A stretch of DNA of 64,000 nucleotides from Papio anubis (GCF_008728515.1 NC_044976.1:210615467-210679466); one strand, 5' to 3'. Positions 33,716-45,304 are shown, counted from the first letter of the stretch. Notes: generated from the sequence alone by a model not told the origin. Numbers and translations: made by a program.

Positions 33716-34127
33716 TTAAAAATTTTTTTAAATTATACTTTAAGTTCTGGGGAACATGTGCAGAACGTGCAGGTTTGTTACATAGGTATACACATGCCTT
33801 GGTGGTTTGCTGCACCCATCAACCCGTCACCTACATTAGGTATTTCTCCTAATGCTATCCCTCCCCCAGCCCCCCAGCCCCTGACAGGCCCCAGTGTGTG
33901 ATGTTCCCCTCCCTGTGTTCATGTGTTCTCATTGTTCAACTCCCACTTATGGGTGAGAACATGCAGTGTTTGGTTTTCTGTTCCTGTGTTAGTTTGCTGA
34001 GAATGATGGTTTCCAGCTTCATCCATGTCCCTGCAAAGGACATGAACTCGTCCCTTTTGATGGCTGCATAGTATTCCAAGGTGTATATATGGCACATTTT
34101 CTTTATCTAGTCTATTATTGATGGATA
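33716..34127 (-). mobile_element. L1PA-type 3' end, antisense, 5'-truncated
   Basis: Reversed primate L1 3' UTR: 'aacatgtgcagaacgtgcaggtttgtta', 'gtttgctgcacccatcaacccgtc', 'gacaggccccagtgtgtgatgtt' and 'catgtccctgcaaaggacatgaac', nearly intact against the L1PA pattern. It is clearly younger than the other L1 pieces here. It stops abruptly at the 'tctattattgatggatatct' region. Confidence 0.95.
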
Positions 34128-34319
34128 TCTAAATAATATACAGTTTCCCAAGCCATTTAGCAGGATATGCAGTCTGTTTCTTCCCACCATAAAAGTTAAA
34201 GAAAATCTATGACAATAATTGGGTCAATTGTGGTTTACTGAAAACTTACTAGGAGACTAACTTTACTTGAATATAAATATCACAAAGTACATAGAGTGGA
34301 TAGAGTACTTCATGAGATA

Positions 34320-34515
34320 GCACGAAGGCCCATGTCTGTCCCCTTTAGCCCCTCTCATAGTCAGTCATTCTGTTGAGTTGTTCAGTCTGCATTGTCTCAT
34401 CTTCTCCATGGCAAGCTTTTCTGAACAGGCCCACTATGGTTTGGCATTCTCTCCACAGTATAGCGCAGTGATTGCCACACTGTATGTAGATGCTCAACAG
34501 AAGTTTGATTTGGAG
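34320..34515 (+). mobile_element. L2-like 3' remnant, sense
   Basis: A pyrimidine-rich segment leads to 'atagcgcagtgattgccacactgtatgtagatgctcaacagaa', which parallels the L2 end. It is weak. Confidence 0.4.
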
Positions 34516-34609
34516 ATGACCTAGACCCTACAAAAGTTGTTTGTGGTCCTGCACTCACCGCATGATAGATAACTGAGGGAAAATGTGCAAGGAAAATGTG
34601 GATTTTTTT

Positions 34610-34866
34610 TCTTTTTTAAAAATTTTGTATAAATATAAGGGGTACAAGCGTAGTTTTGTTACACGGATATATTGCCTAGTGATAAAGCCTGGGCTGTTAG
34701 TGTACCCGTCTCCCAAATAGTGGACATTGTACCCGTTAAGTAATTTCTCATTCCTCATCCCCCTTCCACCCTCCCACTTTTCCAAGTCTCCAATGACTAT
34801 TATTCCACTCTCCGAATCCATATGTACACATTATTTCACTCCTATTTATAAGTGAGAACATGTGGT
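34610..34866 (-). mobile_element. L1 3' end (L1PB/L1MA-like), antisense
   Basis: Reversed L1 3' UTR: 'ataaggggtacaagcgtagttttgttacacggatat', 'gtacccgttaagtaatttctcat' and 'ataagtgagaacatgtggt'. It is older than L1PA. Confidence 0.88.
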
Positions 34867-35099
34867 AAGAAAAATACATGTTAGATATATCTCTGTAATG
34901 AAAGGAAAAGTAAAAGAATCACCCTTAAATTACTGAAATAATTTATGCATTTCTCCCACATGTGGCAAATATATCAACTCTCTTTAGGTATAATAGACCT
35001 GACCTCATTGCTCATAGCATAAGAGCTTTAAACAAATATTTAAATTCAATACTTAGCTTTTTCTGTCTTAAAATGGAACAAGATATGCTAGGGTAAGGA

Positions 35100-35215
35100 G
35101 GACGCTTCTCACGTTCACGGCTATCTCCTCAGCACTTGGTACATAGTGTTTGCATCACAAATATTGGCTGGATGAATCAGTGAATGAATGAATGAATGAA
35201 TGAATGAATGGGGAG
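35100..35215 (+). mobile_element. L2 3' end with (TGAA)n, sense
   Basis: 'tcctcagcacttggtacatagtg' runs into '...attggctggatgaatcagtgaatgaa', the L2 terminus, whose native TGAA-type end has expanded to a pure (TGAA)n at 35180-35210. Confidence 0.75.
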
Positions 35216-36194
35216 TCTGTGGATGTGAAATGTTTGATATGCCTTTTAGAGAGGTATTACAGGCCTTTGAGTGACTATGATATTTCCACCAAGCTTCTCT
35301 TTGAGCATATGACTTAGTAAGTATCTTAAAGTTCATGTTGACAGAGAGGGTGAAAGTATGAATACTTTCTTGAGCTTGGTTATTTCTAACTTGTTAGGTG
35401 CAGTTATCAACAGTGATAACAGTCCAGCCTGAGCTAGATATAAACAAGAACTGTATGCCAGCTTTCAAATTGCAGTTTCCATGATAAGTTGGCTCTGTTT
35501 TGCTGCCACTGAACAGAGTGCCATTTAGCAGTGGTGAGAGTAAGAAAAAGTTGATCCTTTGGTACTAAACAGTTGAGACCTACTCAAGGGAGCTGACATT
35601 TTCAACACCACTCAAAACTTGGGCTTCGAGCCAGGAGAAAGTTTACACACAATCAAGAGGGCAATGCTGCATCTGCAAAAGCAGCTCCCTGTGGCTAGAT
35701 AGTACACCAAGGGTGATGGAGATGAGAGCACCCAAGTTCATAAAAATTCCCTAATACGCTCATTTGTAAAAGAGGAGAACAACACTGGCCAAAGAAAGAT
35801 GTTCTCCTAGAAAAAGGAAAAGAAAAAAAGGAAATCTATCTTACCCTCTAGGTGAAAAACACAAGTAAATTGTCTGCAGGAATATTAAATGCTTTTTCAA
35901 AATGTGCAAAACAGTAAGCTTCCTACTGTCATGGTGTGCAACCTTTGAGAGGAGGCTGGAGGAAGGAGCATCCTTGTCTATGAGCACTTGCTTCTGCCAT
36001 GCTGGAGAGAAGGCAAATCTCAAAGGGTCTCATGGTTAGGATGATCGGATAGAGAGATAGCTCTATCTCAGTCTAAATGATTGAAAGTACTACACATTCT
36101 TCCTTCATACAGTCCACCTTTTCTGAGCAGCAGTTAGCAGCCAAGCAGTGTAGTATGCATGAGGAGATAATCAGTTAGCCAGACCACCCCTGCA
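35216..36194. other. No recognised feature
   Basis: Nearly 1 kb of unique-looking sequence without a transposon or defensible coding frame. Confidence 0.5.
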
Positions 36195-36375
36195 CTGATG
36201 GATCTTATACAAAAACAGAGGTAAAAGACAATCAACAATGGACTGATTCCATTACAATGATGGTAAGTGTTAGAAGAAGAAATAGTACTAGGAAATCTGA
36301 CCTACTTAATTCCATGAGCAGGTGACACTGAGCTGAACATTGATGCATAAGCAGAAATTGACAAAAGGAAGTCAT
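36195..36375 (-). mobile_element. L2, antisense
   Basis: 'gacaatcaacaatgg', 'tggtaagtgttagaagaag' and 'gagcaggtgacactgagctgaacattgatgcataag' occur in reversed L2 order. Confidence 0.65.
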
Positions 36376-36560
36376 TGCCACCATTGATAAGAATAAGAAA
36401 TAACTATTTCCCAAACTCTTTATGTTATCAAATTACTCTCCACACAGGCATTTTGGCTTTGCTTTTTTAAATTCTGAAGTCTGGAGTTTCAGAAACTACA
36501 TTGTAATTGAAAATAGGTTCCCCCCCCTCTGCTTTTTTCTCTGGTGCCTTCATTAAAAAT

Positions 36561-36781
36561 TCTCATTTTTTTTTTTTTTTTGAGACGGAGTCTTGCTATC
36601 ACCCAGGCTGGAGTGCAGTGGCGCGATCTTGGCTCACTGCAAGCTCCACCTGCTGGGTTCACACCCTTCTCCTGCCTCAGCCTCCCAAGTAGCTGGGACT
36701 ACAGGAACCCGCCACCATGCCCAGCTAATTTTTTTTATTTTTATTTTTAGTAGAGATGTGGTTTCACTGTGTTAGCCAGGA
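36561..36781 (-). mobile_element. AluY-type, antisense, 5'-truncated
   Basis: A T17 tail precedes reversed Alu with Y-class features ('gcaagctccacctgctgggttcac', 'ttcactgtgttagccagga'). It stops about 75 bases short of the Alu 5' end. Confidence 0.93.
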
Positions 36782-37299
36782 ATGATCTTTTTATGTTACT
36801 TATTTGGACCTTAAAATGTATAAGAATATGTGTGGTTTTTGCTTTCAGAAGGCAGACTTGGGATCTGAAGTGGCAATAATTATGAACTGACAATACAAAG
36901 GTTGGTTGGCTCTGATGAGGAACTCCAAGGACCTTAAAATTCACTTATATCAACTGGGGAAAAGGAGGAATCTGCCATAGGAAAATAAAACCCTTGTACA
37001 GGATACGCCCATGTGCACACGTGCACTGAGAGAATATGAGAGCTGTAGGAGGCCATAGGATCCCGACCATCTCATGCCTACAGTGAGAGGTTCATAAAGA
37101 TTAAAGAGATTGCTCAGGTTGCCCAGCTTGGAAGTGACAAAGGCTGGGAGTGCTGCATATTAGAATGTAATGGAATCCATCTACAGGTAAAAAGCCTATG
37201 GCAGCAATTAGAGGGAGAGGCAAGGTCTCTGAGGTGGCAGGCAATTGGTATGGAGCCTGAAAGCCCAGGACAGAGTTTTATTTGCTTTCAAGAGCAAAT
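36782..37299. other. No recognised feature
   Basis: Half a kilobase between two Alus, unique-looking, no coding frame of note. Confidence 0.5.
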
Positions 37300-37551
37300 A
37301 GGCTCATACCTATAATCCTAGCACTTTGAGAGGCTCAGATGGGAGGATGGTTTGAATCCAGAAGTTCAAAGCCAGCCTGGGACACACAGTGAGACTCTTT
37401 CTCTACAAAAAAAAAAAAAAAAGAACAATTAGCTGGGCATGGTGGTGTGCACCTGTAGTCCCAGGAGGCTGAGGCTGCAGTAAGCCGTGATTGCTCCACT
37501 ACCCTCCTAGGTAACACAGCAAGACCTTGTGTCACCTCCAAAAAAAAAAGC
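37300..37551 (+). mobile_element. AluJ, sense, with deletion in the right monomer
   Basis: A very diverged sense Alu: 'taggctcatacctataatcctagcactttgag', a middle A16 run, then 'agctgggcatggtggtgtgcacctgtagtcccaggaggctgag'. About 40 bases are missing from the right monomer. Confidence 0.88.
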
Positions 37552-37639
37552 CTTCACAAACAGAAGTGATTTGATGAACCAGGTACCCTGAGGGAATATT
37601 CTATTTGGCTGGGGACTCCTAATCATTATTTTACTTAGT

Positions 37640-38160
37640 GTTGTGGCAGATTGTGTTTTCTGAAGGTAGGTGTTCCCCCTCAATCTCTCTCATCTCAACA
37701 GCCCTTCTCCAATGTGACCTTGCCATTCCTCCATCAAGAGGGGAACTCTAACTTGCCTCGCCCTTTGGATCTAGGCTACCTTATGAGTCGCTGGTAGCCA
37801 ACAGGAGGTGGTGGTGGAAGTGGCACTGAGTGACTTCTCAGGCTACGCCAGAAAAGCCATGGAGCTGGTGCTTGATTCTCTTGGGACACTGGCTCTGGGG
37901 AAGCCACTGACCATGGCAGCGGACTGACTAGTCTGATGCTGCTGTTTTGAAAAGGCCACATGTTGATCCTCTCGTCAACAGAGCATCAGGTGAGCCCAGT
38001 GTTCTGTCCACCCCTGCCACAATGCCAAAACATGTGAATGAGGAAACCATCGTAGAGGTGATCTCCTCCCAGCCATTTAAGTTTCCACCTGAGCCCCCAG
38101 AAGTCATGCAGCTGAAATAACATGCCCTGTCTAAATTGCTAACACACAGAAATGGTGCGC
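37640..38160 (+). mobile_element. MLT1-type MaLR LTR, sense
   Basis: 'tagtgttgtggcagattgtgttttctg' start, 'ccaatgtgaccttgccattcctccatcaagaggggaa', 'ttggatctaggctaccttatgagtcgctggtagccaacagg' and 'ctgtctaaattgctaacacacagaa' near the 3' side, in MLT1 order. The usual end is lost or decayed. The frames of 61-88 codons on the opposite strand have no other support. Confidence 0.8.
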
Positions 38161-38344
38161 ATAACAAAATCACATAAATATAAATAAAATCCACTAGGTT
38201 AAAAAGAGTTTATTACATAGAAAAAAAATGACAGAAATAAATGTTATATTATCTTTCTATTAAGGTTATTATGGGATTGAGCCCGCTGAACAGATGAGAA
38301 ACCCAAGGTATGGAGAGATAAACCCAATTAGATAATAGAATCAT

Positions 38345-38480
38345 CAGCAGAATCCTATAAATGCAGCAATAAAATGATCATAAAAGTACATGTGAGGACA
38401 CTGAGATCCATAGAAAAATGACTTGGATCCAGATGCACAGTTAATAAAGGCAGATCCAGGAAAAGAGCTGGAGAGTTCCT
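38345..38480 (-). mobile_element. MIR, antisense, weak
   Basis: 'gtgaggacactgagatccatagaaaaatgacttgg' and 'atgcacagttaataaaggcagatccagg' follow reversed MIR. Confidence 0.5.
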
Positions 38481-38689
38481 GAAGAGTGCTGGAGTGTAAA
38501 GCTCTTTCCAAATATTAGATCAAGCACGGGGTAGTTTAAAAAAAAAAAAATCACATGCTTTGGCATCAGATCTGGGCTGATTATATCCCTGAGGTAAGTT
38601 TACTTTATGCCTGGGTGCCCCTATCTTTAAATAGAAAGAAAACAGAGAAAGAAAAATTTGAATAAAACAATGAAATTTGGAACAGGCTT

Positions 38690-38872
38690 GTAGTTTAACA
38701 GGATCGCACTAAGGTTAATTTCCTGGTTTTGATCATTCAACTATGATTACATGAAATGCTAACAGCAGCAGCAGCTGAGTGAGAGGTAAACAGGAAACCT
38801 CTGTACTATTTTTGCAACTTTTTGTAAGTCTAAAATTCGATCAAAATAAAATAGTAAAAAGAAAAAAAAAAA
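38690..38872 (+). mobile_element. L1M 3' end, sense
   Basis: 'cctggttttgatcattcaactatgattacat', 'ggaaacctctgtactatttttgcaactttttgtaagtctaaaatt' and an A-rich end match the 3' UTR of old L1M elements. Confidence 0.75.
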
Positions 38873-39971
38873 AGAAGGAAAAACCATACTTAACTTGTGG
38901 GGTTTTAAAAAACAAAGTTGGAAAATGCAATGCCTGGTACTTTAGAAAGACTTCAGATATAATTTTCCTCTGTTTCCCTCATTCCAACTTTCTGATAAAG
39001 CCAGAACAGATGGCCCATTGACTTCTGGTTCAGGCCGTGCTCCCCAAGAAAAAGTCCCCTCATTGTGCAGCTATATGCCAGCACTTTACAGCTAGAACAC
39101 TTCTGAGAAAATGAATCTAGGAAAGAGACGATGGGAAACTTCCCACGGTAGTGAAATCTCTAAACCTCTTCTCTGACCTTGGAATTCTTGGCAGCCACAA
39201 GCTACGTTCTTGCCAAAAGTCGTCACGTTTGTAGCTTCCACATCTCCTCGCCCTCATTCAGAGGGTAGACTTCCTCCACACTCCAGTCATCCGGTGCCAT
39301 CTGTCTGTGGCCATGAACTAGCTGAAAGCTCTCCGAAACCACCTTCTAAAGCTAATTGAGCTGCTCTAAATATTTGAAGAGACAGAAATGGGGTTGTACC
39401 AGAGATGGTTTAATAAAATATTGAAAGAGATTTTTCTAACGGTGTAGTAGTCCGCTTCCTTCTTTCCTCTCCCAGGGGAATATGTATCTTATCAGTTTAT
39501 CATCCGAATTGAACTTGACTGGTCTGGGAAAGGGAGAGTGAAGGAGAAATTTCCGGGAAATGTCAGAACTATTTTAAAATCATTTGCCAGTGTAAATCTT
39601 GAAATTCTGGGAACATTCATAAAACTTATCTATGAAGATAAAGACTGAACATAAAGAATAGCAATGGGCTTGGCCTCCTACATTAAAACCATAGAGATTG
39701 ACTGTGTTAAAATATATTGTTGAGGATCTATAACAGGAAATAGATAACTTCTGAAATTCAGTGTGGAGGGCTACTGCACCACAGTCAACTTCTGGCTACA
39801 AGAGGATGAGTCACAAAGTCAATGACTTCCATCAATTTATGTTTAAGGGTTTTTTTTCACTGAATAATTCTGTCCTTCTAATATGAATCTGACTTTTCTA
39901 ACCTTGCCTTATACTTCTTGGAAATTCCTACTTAATATGAGTCCATATAATCAGAAAACACGATTAATTTA
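38873..39971. other. Repeat-free island, no gene recognised
   Basis: About 1.1 kb without recognised transposons and of moderately higher complexity. The middle (39020-39420) is less AT-rich than its surroundings. No coding frame of note. Candidate unique or conserved non-coding DNA. Confidence 0.5.
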
Positions 39972-39992
39972 AGGGCACAAAAACTAATATCT

Positions 39993-40024
39993 ATTTATTT
40001 ATTTATTTATTTATTTATTTATTT
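39993..40024. repeat. (ATTT)n tail repeat of an Alu
   Basis: Eight ATTT units stand where the antisense Alu's T tail should be, so the tail has been remodelled into a tetranucleotide repeat. Confidence 0.95.
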
Positions 40025-40306
40025 GAGACAGAGTCTCACTTCATAGCCCAGGCTGAAGTGCAGTGGTGCGATCCCAGCTCACTGAAACCTCTGCCTCCCA
40101 GGTTCAAGCAATTCTTGTACCTCAGCCTCCTGAGTAGCTGGGACTATAAGTGTGTGCCACCACGCCTGGCTAATTTTTGTATTTTTAGTAGAGAGGGGGT
40201 TTTGCCACGTTAGCCAGTCTGGTCCTGAACTCCTGACTTCAACTGATCTGCCCACCTTAGCCTCCCAAAGTTCTGGGATTACTGGCATGAGCCACCGCAC
40301 GTGGCC
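40025..40306 (-). mobile_element. AluS, full length, antisense
   Basis: Complete reversed Alu, with the (ATTT)n tail on its left. A perfect 17-bp target-site duplication, 'agggcacaaaaactaat', lies at 39972-39988 and 40307-40323. Confidence 0.97.
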
Positions 40307-40323
40307 AGGGCACAAAAACTAAT

Positions 40324-41709
40324 TTTTCTACAAACAATTACTGGGTATGCCACAGGGCCCATCAACAATGGAGCCCGCTTTGACTCACAGTTCTGTACTC
40401 TGAGTGAGCAAAAACATTAACCTCAAGGCCTATGCAATGCCTGAGCATTTTCTGAATCATTAAGTATAATTAAATTACATTTAATAAAGCCACAGGGTTG
40501 AATATGGTTTTCATTATCTTTGGTTTTGTATGAATATCTCCTCATCAGAATCATACATAAATAGAACTCCTTATTTTCCAATCATACTAAATAAAGTAAG
40601 GTAGTTAGTTCTACAAACATTATCTATTCTTACTCATTTTCATTTCTTTATATTCTAGGATAAATTATTTCTCTCTCTTATACCTTTATTTAATCACTAT
40701 ATTATTTATAAAAGTAGATCACATCTTACTGTCTCACTAAGATGTGAAATAACTCTTAGAAGCCATATTCTTGGTCTACACTATAAACAATCATCGAATC
40801 AGGCTGCTCTGTTCTGGTTTTCAATGATCTCTCAGGATTAGCATGAATCAAAATGTGTTCTTACCACTAGAGTTCCAGAAAATCATTAAGAGGAAGACAC
40901 TCCCCATTTACAAAGATATTGTCATAATAAATATTTTTTTAATTCGAACTAGAGGGGGTACTATAAATTTTGATCAAATAGACTATTCTATGTCCTCAAA
41001 AGCCATAAATAGATGCTCTTTCATTTTGTAAAATGAAAAAACAGTAGCAGAGTCCTCCCCAGCGGGCTTCAAGAAGTGTTTATATCATCTCTTGCCCAGT
41101 TACACAGTATATTGTATGAACAAATTAATCAGCTAGAAGTCATTTCAGATCTAGTTTCATCAAAGGCAACTTGAGAACATTTTGGACTAAAGAGAAGGAG
41201 AAAAGGGCAGAGAACTTAAGGAGGAGTGATTTCTAGACTAGTCAAGGGAAACAGGAGGCATGCGGCCAACAACCAGCAGAATTATCACGATCAGAGGTAC
41301 AACTTGAAAAGAGAGGAGGAAATATAAATGTATACAGCACTAAGTTGCATCTCAATGTCCACTACAATGTCCCTCTTGGTAGACAAATTTGCTCTCTCCT
41401 TCTTAGAGCACCATGAGGGGCCCAGAACAATATGGGGAGAACCAAAGTGCCTGTTTCCTTCCCTAGCTTCCTTCCTCCTCCTGACCTACAAGCACACCTA
41501 AGACTGCAGCTGTACTCACGGTCCTAGGACAGAACACTACTGTGAAGGTGGCCTGATCCCAGCCTTCTGCCTGTCCTCTCCTTCCCTGTGCCATCCGAAT
41601 TCCTTGTTCCTTCTCCCTTATAGAGTTAATATTACCACTTTCATCTGATCACTCAAATCTACATCTCTGATCCCTAGGCATCACCCAAACTGCTACTGCC
41701 AGTAATAAT
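40324..41709. other. Repeat-free island, no gene recognised
   Basis: About 1.4 kb with no transposon that I recognise, AT-rich on the left and mixed on the right. The 62-codon frame at 40843-41031 has no domain. Confidence 0.5.
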
Positions 41710-41865
41710 AATAATAACTGCAAATACTTATGCAGTACTGTGTGCCGGGAGCTAACCCTTGCACATATAAACTTATTTAATGCTCACAACAACTTTATGA
41801 AGTAAGGTCTAATAAAATGAAGTTATCATCCCCATTTTATAGATGAGGAAATAGTCACTTTAGCT
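41710..41865 (-). mobile_element. MIR, antisense
   Basis: 'gtgtgccgggagctaacccttgcacatataaacttatttaatgctcacaac' and 'tatcatccccattttatagatgaggaaa' are clear reversed MIR. A short (AAT)n precedes it. Confidence 0.88.
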
Positions 41866-41954
41866 CCTCCTAATTGGGAACTTATCTTTTTTTCCCTGAA
41901 CAAGTGCGACAAGCTCCTAACAGAAAAAAGAAAAGAAAAAGAAAAAGAAAAAAA

Positions 41955-43145
41955 CAACAAGGTGAAGTAGCAGCATGTATTAGTGGAAAAACTGCAGCAA
42001 GCTATCCCAAAGATCTAGCCAAGAGAACTGATGAAGGCAGTCAAACTAAATAACAGATTTTCAATGTAGATAAAACATCCTTCTATCGGAAGACGATGCC
42101 ATTTAAGACTTTCACAGCTAGAGACGATAAGTCAAAGCCTGGCTTCAAAGCTTCCAAAGACAGGCTGACTCTCCTGTTAGAGGCTAACATTGAAGGCAAT
42201 GTTCATTGGCCATTCAAATGAACACTTGAATTCATTTGCCATTCCAAAAATTCCAGCACTCTTTTAAGAATCATGCCAAATCTACTCCGCCTGTGCTCTG
42301 CAAATGGAACAACAAAGCCTGGATGTCAGCACATCTGTTTATAGCATGGCTTACCGAAAATTTTAAGCCAAGTGTTGAGACCTACTACTCAGAAAAAAAG
42401 ATTCTTTTCAAAATATACCTGCTCATTGGTAATGCACCTGGTCATCCAACAGCTCTGATGGAGCTATACAAAGAGATTAATGTTGTTTGCATGCGAACAC
42501 AACGTCCATCCTGCAGACCATGGATCAAGGAGTAATTTCTGCTTTCAAGGCTTAGTATTTAAGAAATACATTTTGTAAGGCTGTAGTTTTCATAGATAGT
42601 GATTCCTGTGATGGAAGTGGGCAAAGAAAACTGAAAATCTTCTAGAAAGGATTCACCATTCTAGATGCCATTAGGAAAATGTGTGATTCATGGAAGGAGG
42701 TCAAAATATCAACATTAACAGGAGTTTGGATGAAGTTGATTCCATCCCTCGTGGATGACTTTGAGGAGATCAGGTCTTCAGTAGTGCAAATAACTGTGGA
42801 TGTGGTGGAAACGTAAGAGATCCAGAATTAGAAGTGGAGCCTGAAGATGTGACTAAATTGCTGCAATCTCATGATAAAACGTGAATGGATGAGGAGTTGT
42901 TTCTTATGGATGAGCAGAGAAAGTGGTTTCTTGAGATAAAATTTACTCCTGGTGAAAATGCTGTAAAACATTTTGAAATTACAACAAAGGATTTAGAATA
43001 TTACATCAACTTAGTGGATAAAGCACTGGCAAAATTTGAGTGAATGGACTCTAATCTTGAAAGAAGTTCTACTCTCAGTAAAATGATGCCAAACAGCATA
43101 TCACATGCTACAGAGAGCAAACTTCATTTTTGTCTTATAAATCAG
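41955..43145 (+). pseudogene. Dead Tigger transposase (DDE/pogo-type)
   Basis: Family knowledge: Tigger transposases cut and paste DNA in the nucleus using a DDD triad. Seen here: the region of the first Asp ('NVDKT', codon 42069-42071) is kept but lies just after a stop at 42051-42053. A 99-codon frame at 42236-42535 covers the central catalytic part, including 'KWNNKAW' and 'APGHP'. The second catalytic Asp, expected before 'NAPGHP', is Gly (codon 42428-42430). The third Asp region ('MDQGV', Asp at 42523-42525) is in another frame after a small deletion near 42493. More stops follow (for example at 42882). It cannot be functional. The related human gene TIGD1 is a different locus. Confidence 0.88.
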
Positions 43146-43230
43146 GCACGGTAAGAGATTTGCAACAATAACCAATAATAAAAATAGAACAATTCTAATA
43201 ATGTACTCTAATAAAAGTTATCAAAATGTG

Positions 43231-43368
43231 GCCTTTCCCTTTTATTTGTACAAATTCAAGGGGTACAAGTGCAATTTTGTTACGTGGCTATATAGCATAG
43301 AGGTGAAGTCTTGGTTTTTACTATATCCTTCACTTGAGTAAGGTACATTGTACCCATTAAGTAATTTA
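43231..43368 (-). mobile_element. L1 3' end fragment, antisense
   Basis: 'aattcaaggggtacaagtgcaattttgttacgtgg' and 'attgtacccattaagtaattta' are reversed L1 3' UTR of the L1PB/L1MA kind. It interrupts the 3' part of the Tigger element. Confidence 0.85.
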
Positions 43369-44334
43369 TACTCACCCTTCTTCTTGGGATGATATGAGAT
43401 GCCTACATAATGAGATGAAGTGAGATGAATTATGTAGGTATTATGATACAGCATTAGGCTACTATTGCCTTTGAACATTGCTATGCTGTGATCATTGATC
43501 TGATAATGAAAAGGGTTACTAAGAGACTACAGGAAGGTAGCATATATAGTGTGGATATTCTGGACAAAGGGGTGATTCACATCTTAGGTAGGATGAAGCA
43601 GGACAGCGTGATATTTTGTTATGCTACTCAGAACAGTTCACAATTTAAAACTTATGAATTGTTTATTTCTGAAATTTTCCATTTAATATTTTCAGACCAC
43701 AGTTGACCACAGGTAACTGACACTGTCAAAAGCGAAAGTGCCAATAAGTGACTGGGGCTGTGGAGGGTCAGGGGGACTACTGTATCTGCTTTCTCTTCCT
43801 ATAGCTTTGTCTGTTCTGGCCATTTCATATAAATGTAATAATGCAATATATAATCTACGAAGTCTGACTTCTTTCACTTAGAATTACATTTCTGAGGTTC
43901 CTTCATTTTGTAACTTCATTTTGTAGCACACCAGGTAGTTTGCTCTTTTTTGTTGTTGAATAATATTCTATTGTATGCATATGCCCCATTTTGTTTAGTC
44001 ACTCAGCACTCGATGGACATTTGGATTGTTTGTATCTTTGGCGACTGTGAATAATTCTGCTATAAACATGTTGGTACATATATTGGGGTGGATATATATA
44101 TTTTCAATGCAGCTTAGGTAATGCCTTAAGGATTCATTTTTCTCTACATCTTCACCCACATTTATCATTGCCTTTCTGACGATAGGTTTTCTAGCAGAGG
44201 TGAAGTGGTATCTCACTATGGTCTTAATTTGTGACTCCTTAATGACAAATGATATTGAGCATCTTCTCATGTATTTATTTGTTACCTGTCTGTCTTCATT
44301 GGTTGGTATCTGTTCAGGTCTTTTCCCACTTTTT

Positions 44335-44723
44335 AAAAAAAGTTTGTTTGTTTTAGACACCATTTCACCCTGTCACCCAGGCTGGAGTGCAGTAACACGA
44401 TCTTGGCTCACTGCAACCTCCACCTCTTGGGTTCAAGTGATTCTCCTGCCTCAGCCTCCTGAGTATCTGGGATTATAGGCACGCACCACCACGCCTGGCC
44501 AGTTTTTGTATTTTTAGTAGAGACAGGGTTTTGCTGTGTTGGGCAGGCTGGTCTCGAACTCTATGGGCATGCACCACCATGCCTGGCTAATTTTTGTATT
44601 TTCAGTAGAGACAGGGTTTTGCCATGTTGGGTAGGCTTGTCTCGAACTCCTGACCTCAAGTGATCCACCCGCTTTGGCCTCTCAAAGTGCTGGGATTACA
44701 GGCGTGAGCCACCACGCCCAGCC
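44335..44723 (-). mobile_element. Alu with an 88-bp internal tandem duplication, antisense
   Basis: The reversed Alu is about 90 bp too long. The segment 44475-44562 is repeated as 44563-44650 (from 'ataggcacgcaccacc' / 'atgggcatgcaccacc' to 'tctcgaactc'). The copies differ at several sites. Target-site duplication: 'tcttttcccacttttt' (44319-44334) and 'tcttttcccattttct' (44724-44739). Confidence 0.93.
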
Positions 44724-45260
44724 TCTTTTCCCATTTTCTAGTTAATCGTTTGTATTATTGAGTTGTAAAATCCCTCTGTGTATTCTCAATACACGTCTTT
44801 ATCAGATAAATGATTTGCAAATATTTCCTCTCAAGATATGGCTTGGCTGTTTTCTTAACAGTATCTTTTGAAGAGCAAAAGGTTTTAATTTTGACACAGT
44901 TCAGTTTATCAATGTTTCTTTTACAGACTGCGGTTTTGGTGTTATATCTAAAAACTCATTGCCTAATTCAAGATCACAAAAATTTTCTACCATGCTTTCT
45001 TTTAGATGTATTATAACTTTTGCTCCTATGCTTAGTTCTATTATTCATTTTGAGGTAATTTTATGTATAGTGTAAGGTAAGGATTTAAATTCACTGCTTT
45101 TTGTATGGATATATAATTGCCCCAGCAATTATATATTTAAACTATTTGTTTAAAAAACAGCGCTTTCCCCCTTTGAATTGCCTTTACACCTATGTTGAAA
45201 ACCAACTGACCATACATATAAGGGCTTATTTTGGGATCTCTTAATTCTGTTCCATTGTTG

Positions 45261-45272
45261 TATATGTCTATT

Positions 45273-45304
<32 letters not shown>

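Larger units (their letters stand above)
41905..43783 (+). mobile_element. Tigger-family (TcMar) DNA transposon remnant, sense
   Basis: A decayed transposase occupies about 41955-43145. A 3' non-coding part ('gtactctaataaaagttatc' near 43203) and the 3' terminal region follow ('aatttaaaacttatgaattgtttatttctg' near 43642, 'cagaccacagttgaccacaggtaactgac' near 43695). The end reads 'ggggactactgta', matching the inverted terminal repeat of one Tigger group. The 5' terminus is missing. A short antisense L1 3' end (43231-43368) sits inside. Which Tigger number it is I cannot say. Confidence 0.8.

Noticed and set aside
35180..35210. Stand-alone (TGAA)n microsatellite of unknown origin
   Set aside because: It is the expanded terminal repeat of an L2 3' end, which is normal for that family.
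41955..43145. Possible domesticated transposase gene
   Set aside because: Multiple stops and frameshifts and a lost catalytic Asp; terminal repeat and 3' non-coding transposon sequence are attached, as in an ordinary dead copy.
43995..44363. 122-codon minus-strand frame
   Set aside because: It lies in old L1M 3' sequence and the flank of an Alu; it does not read an L1 protein in frame.
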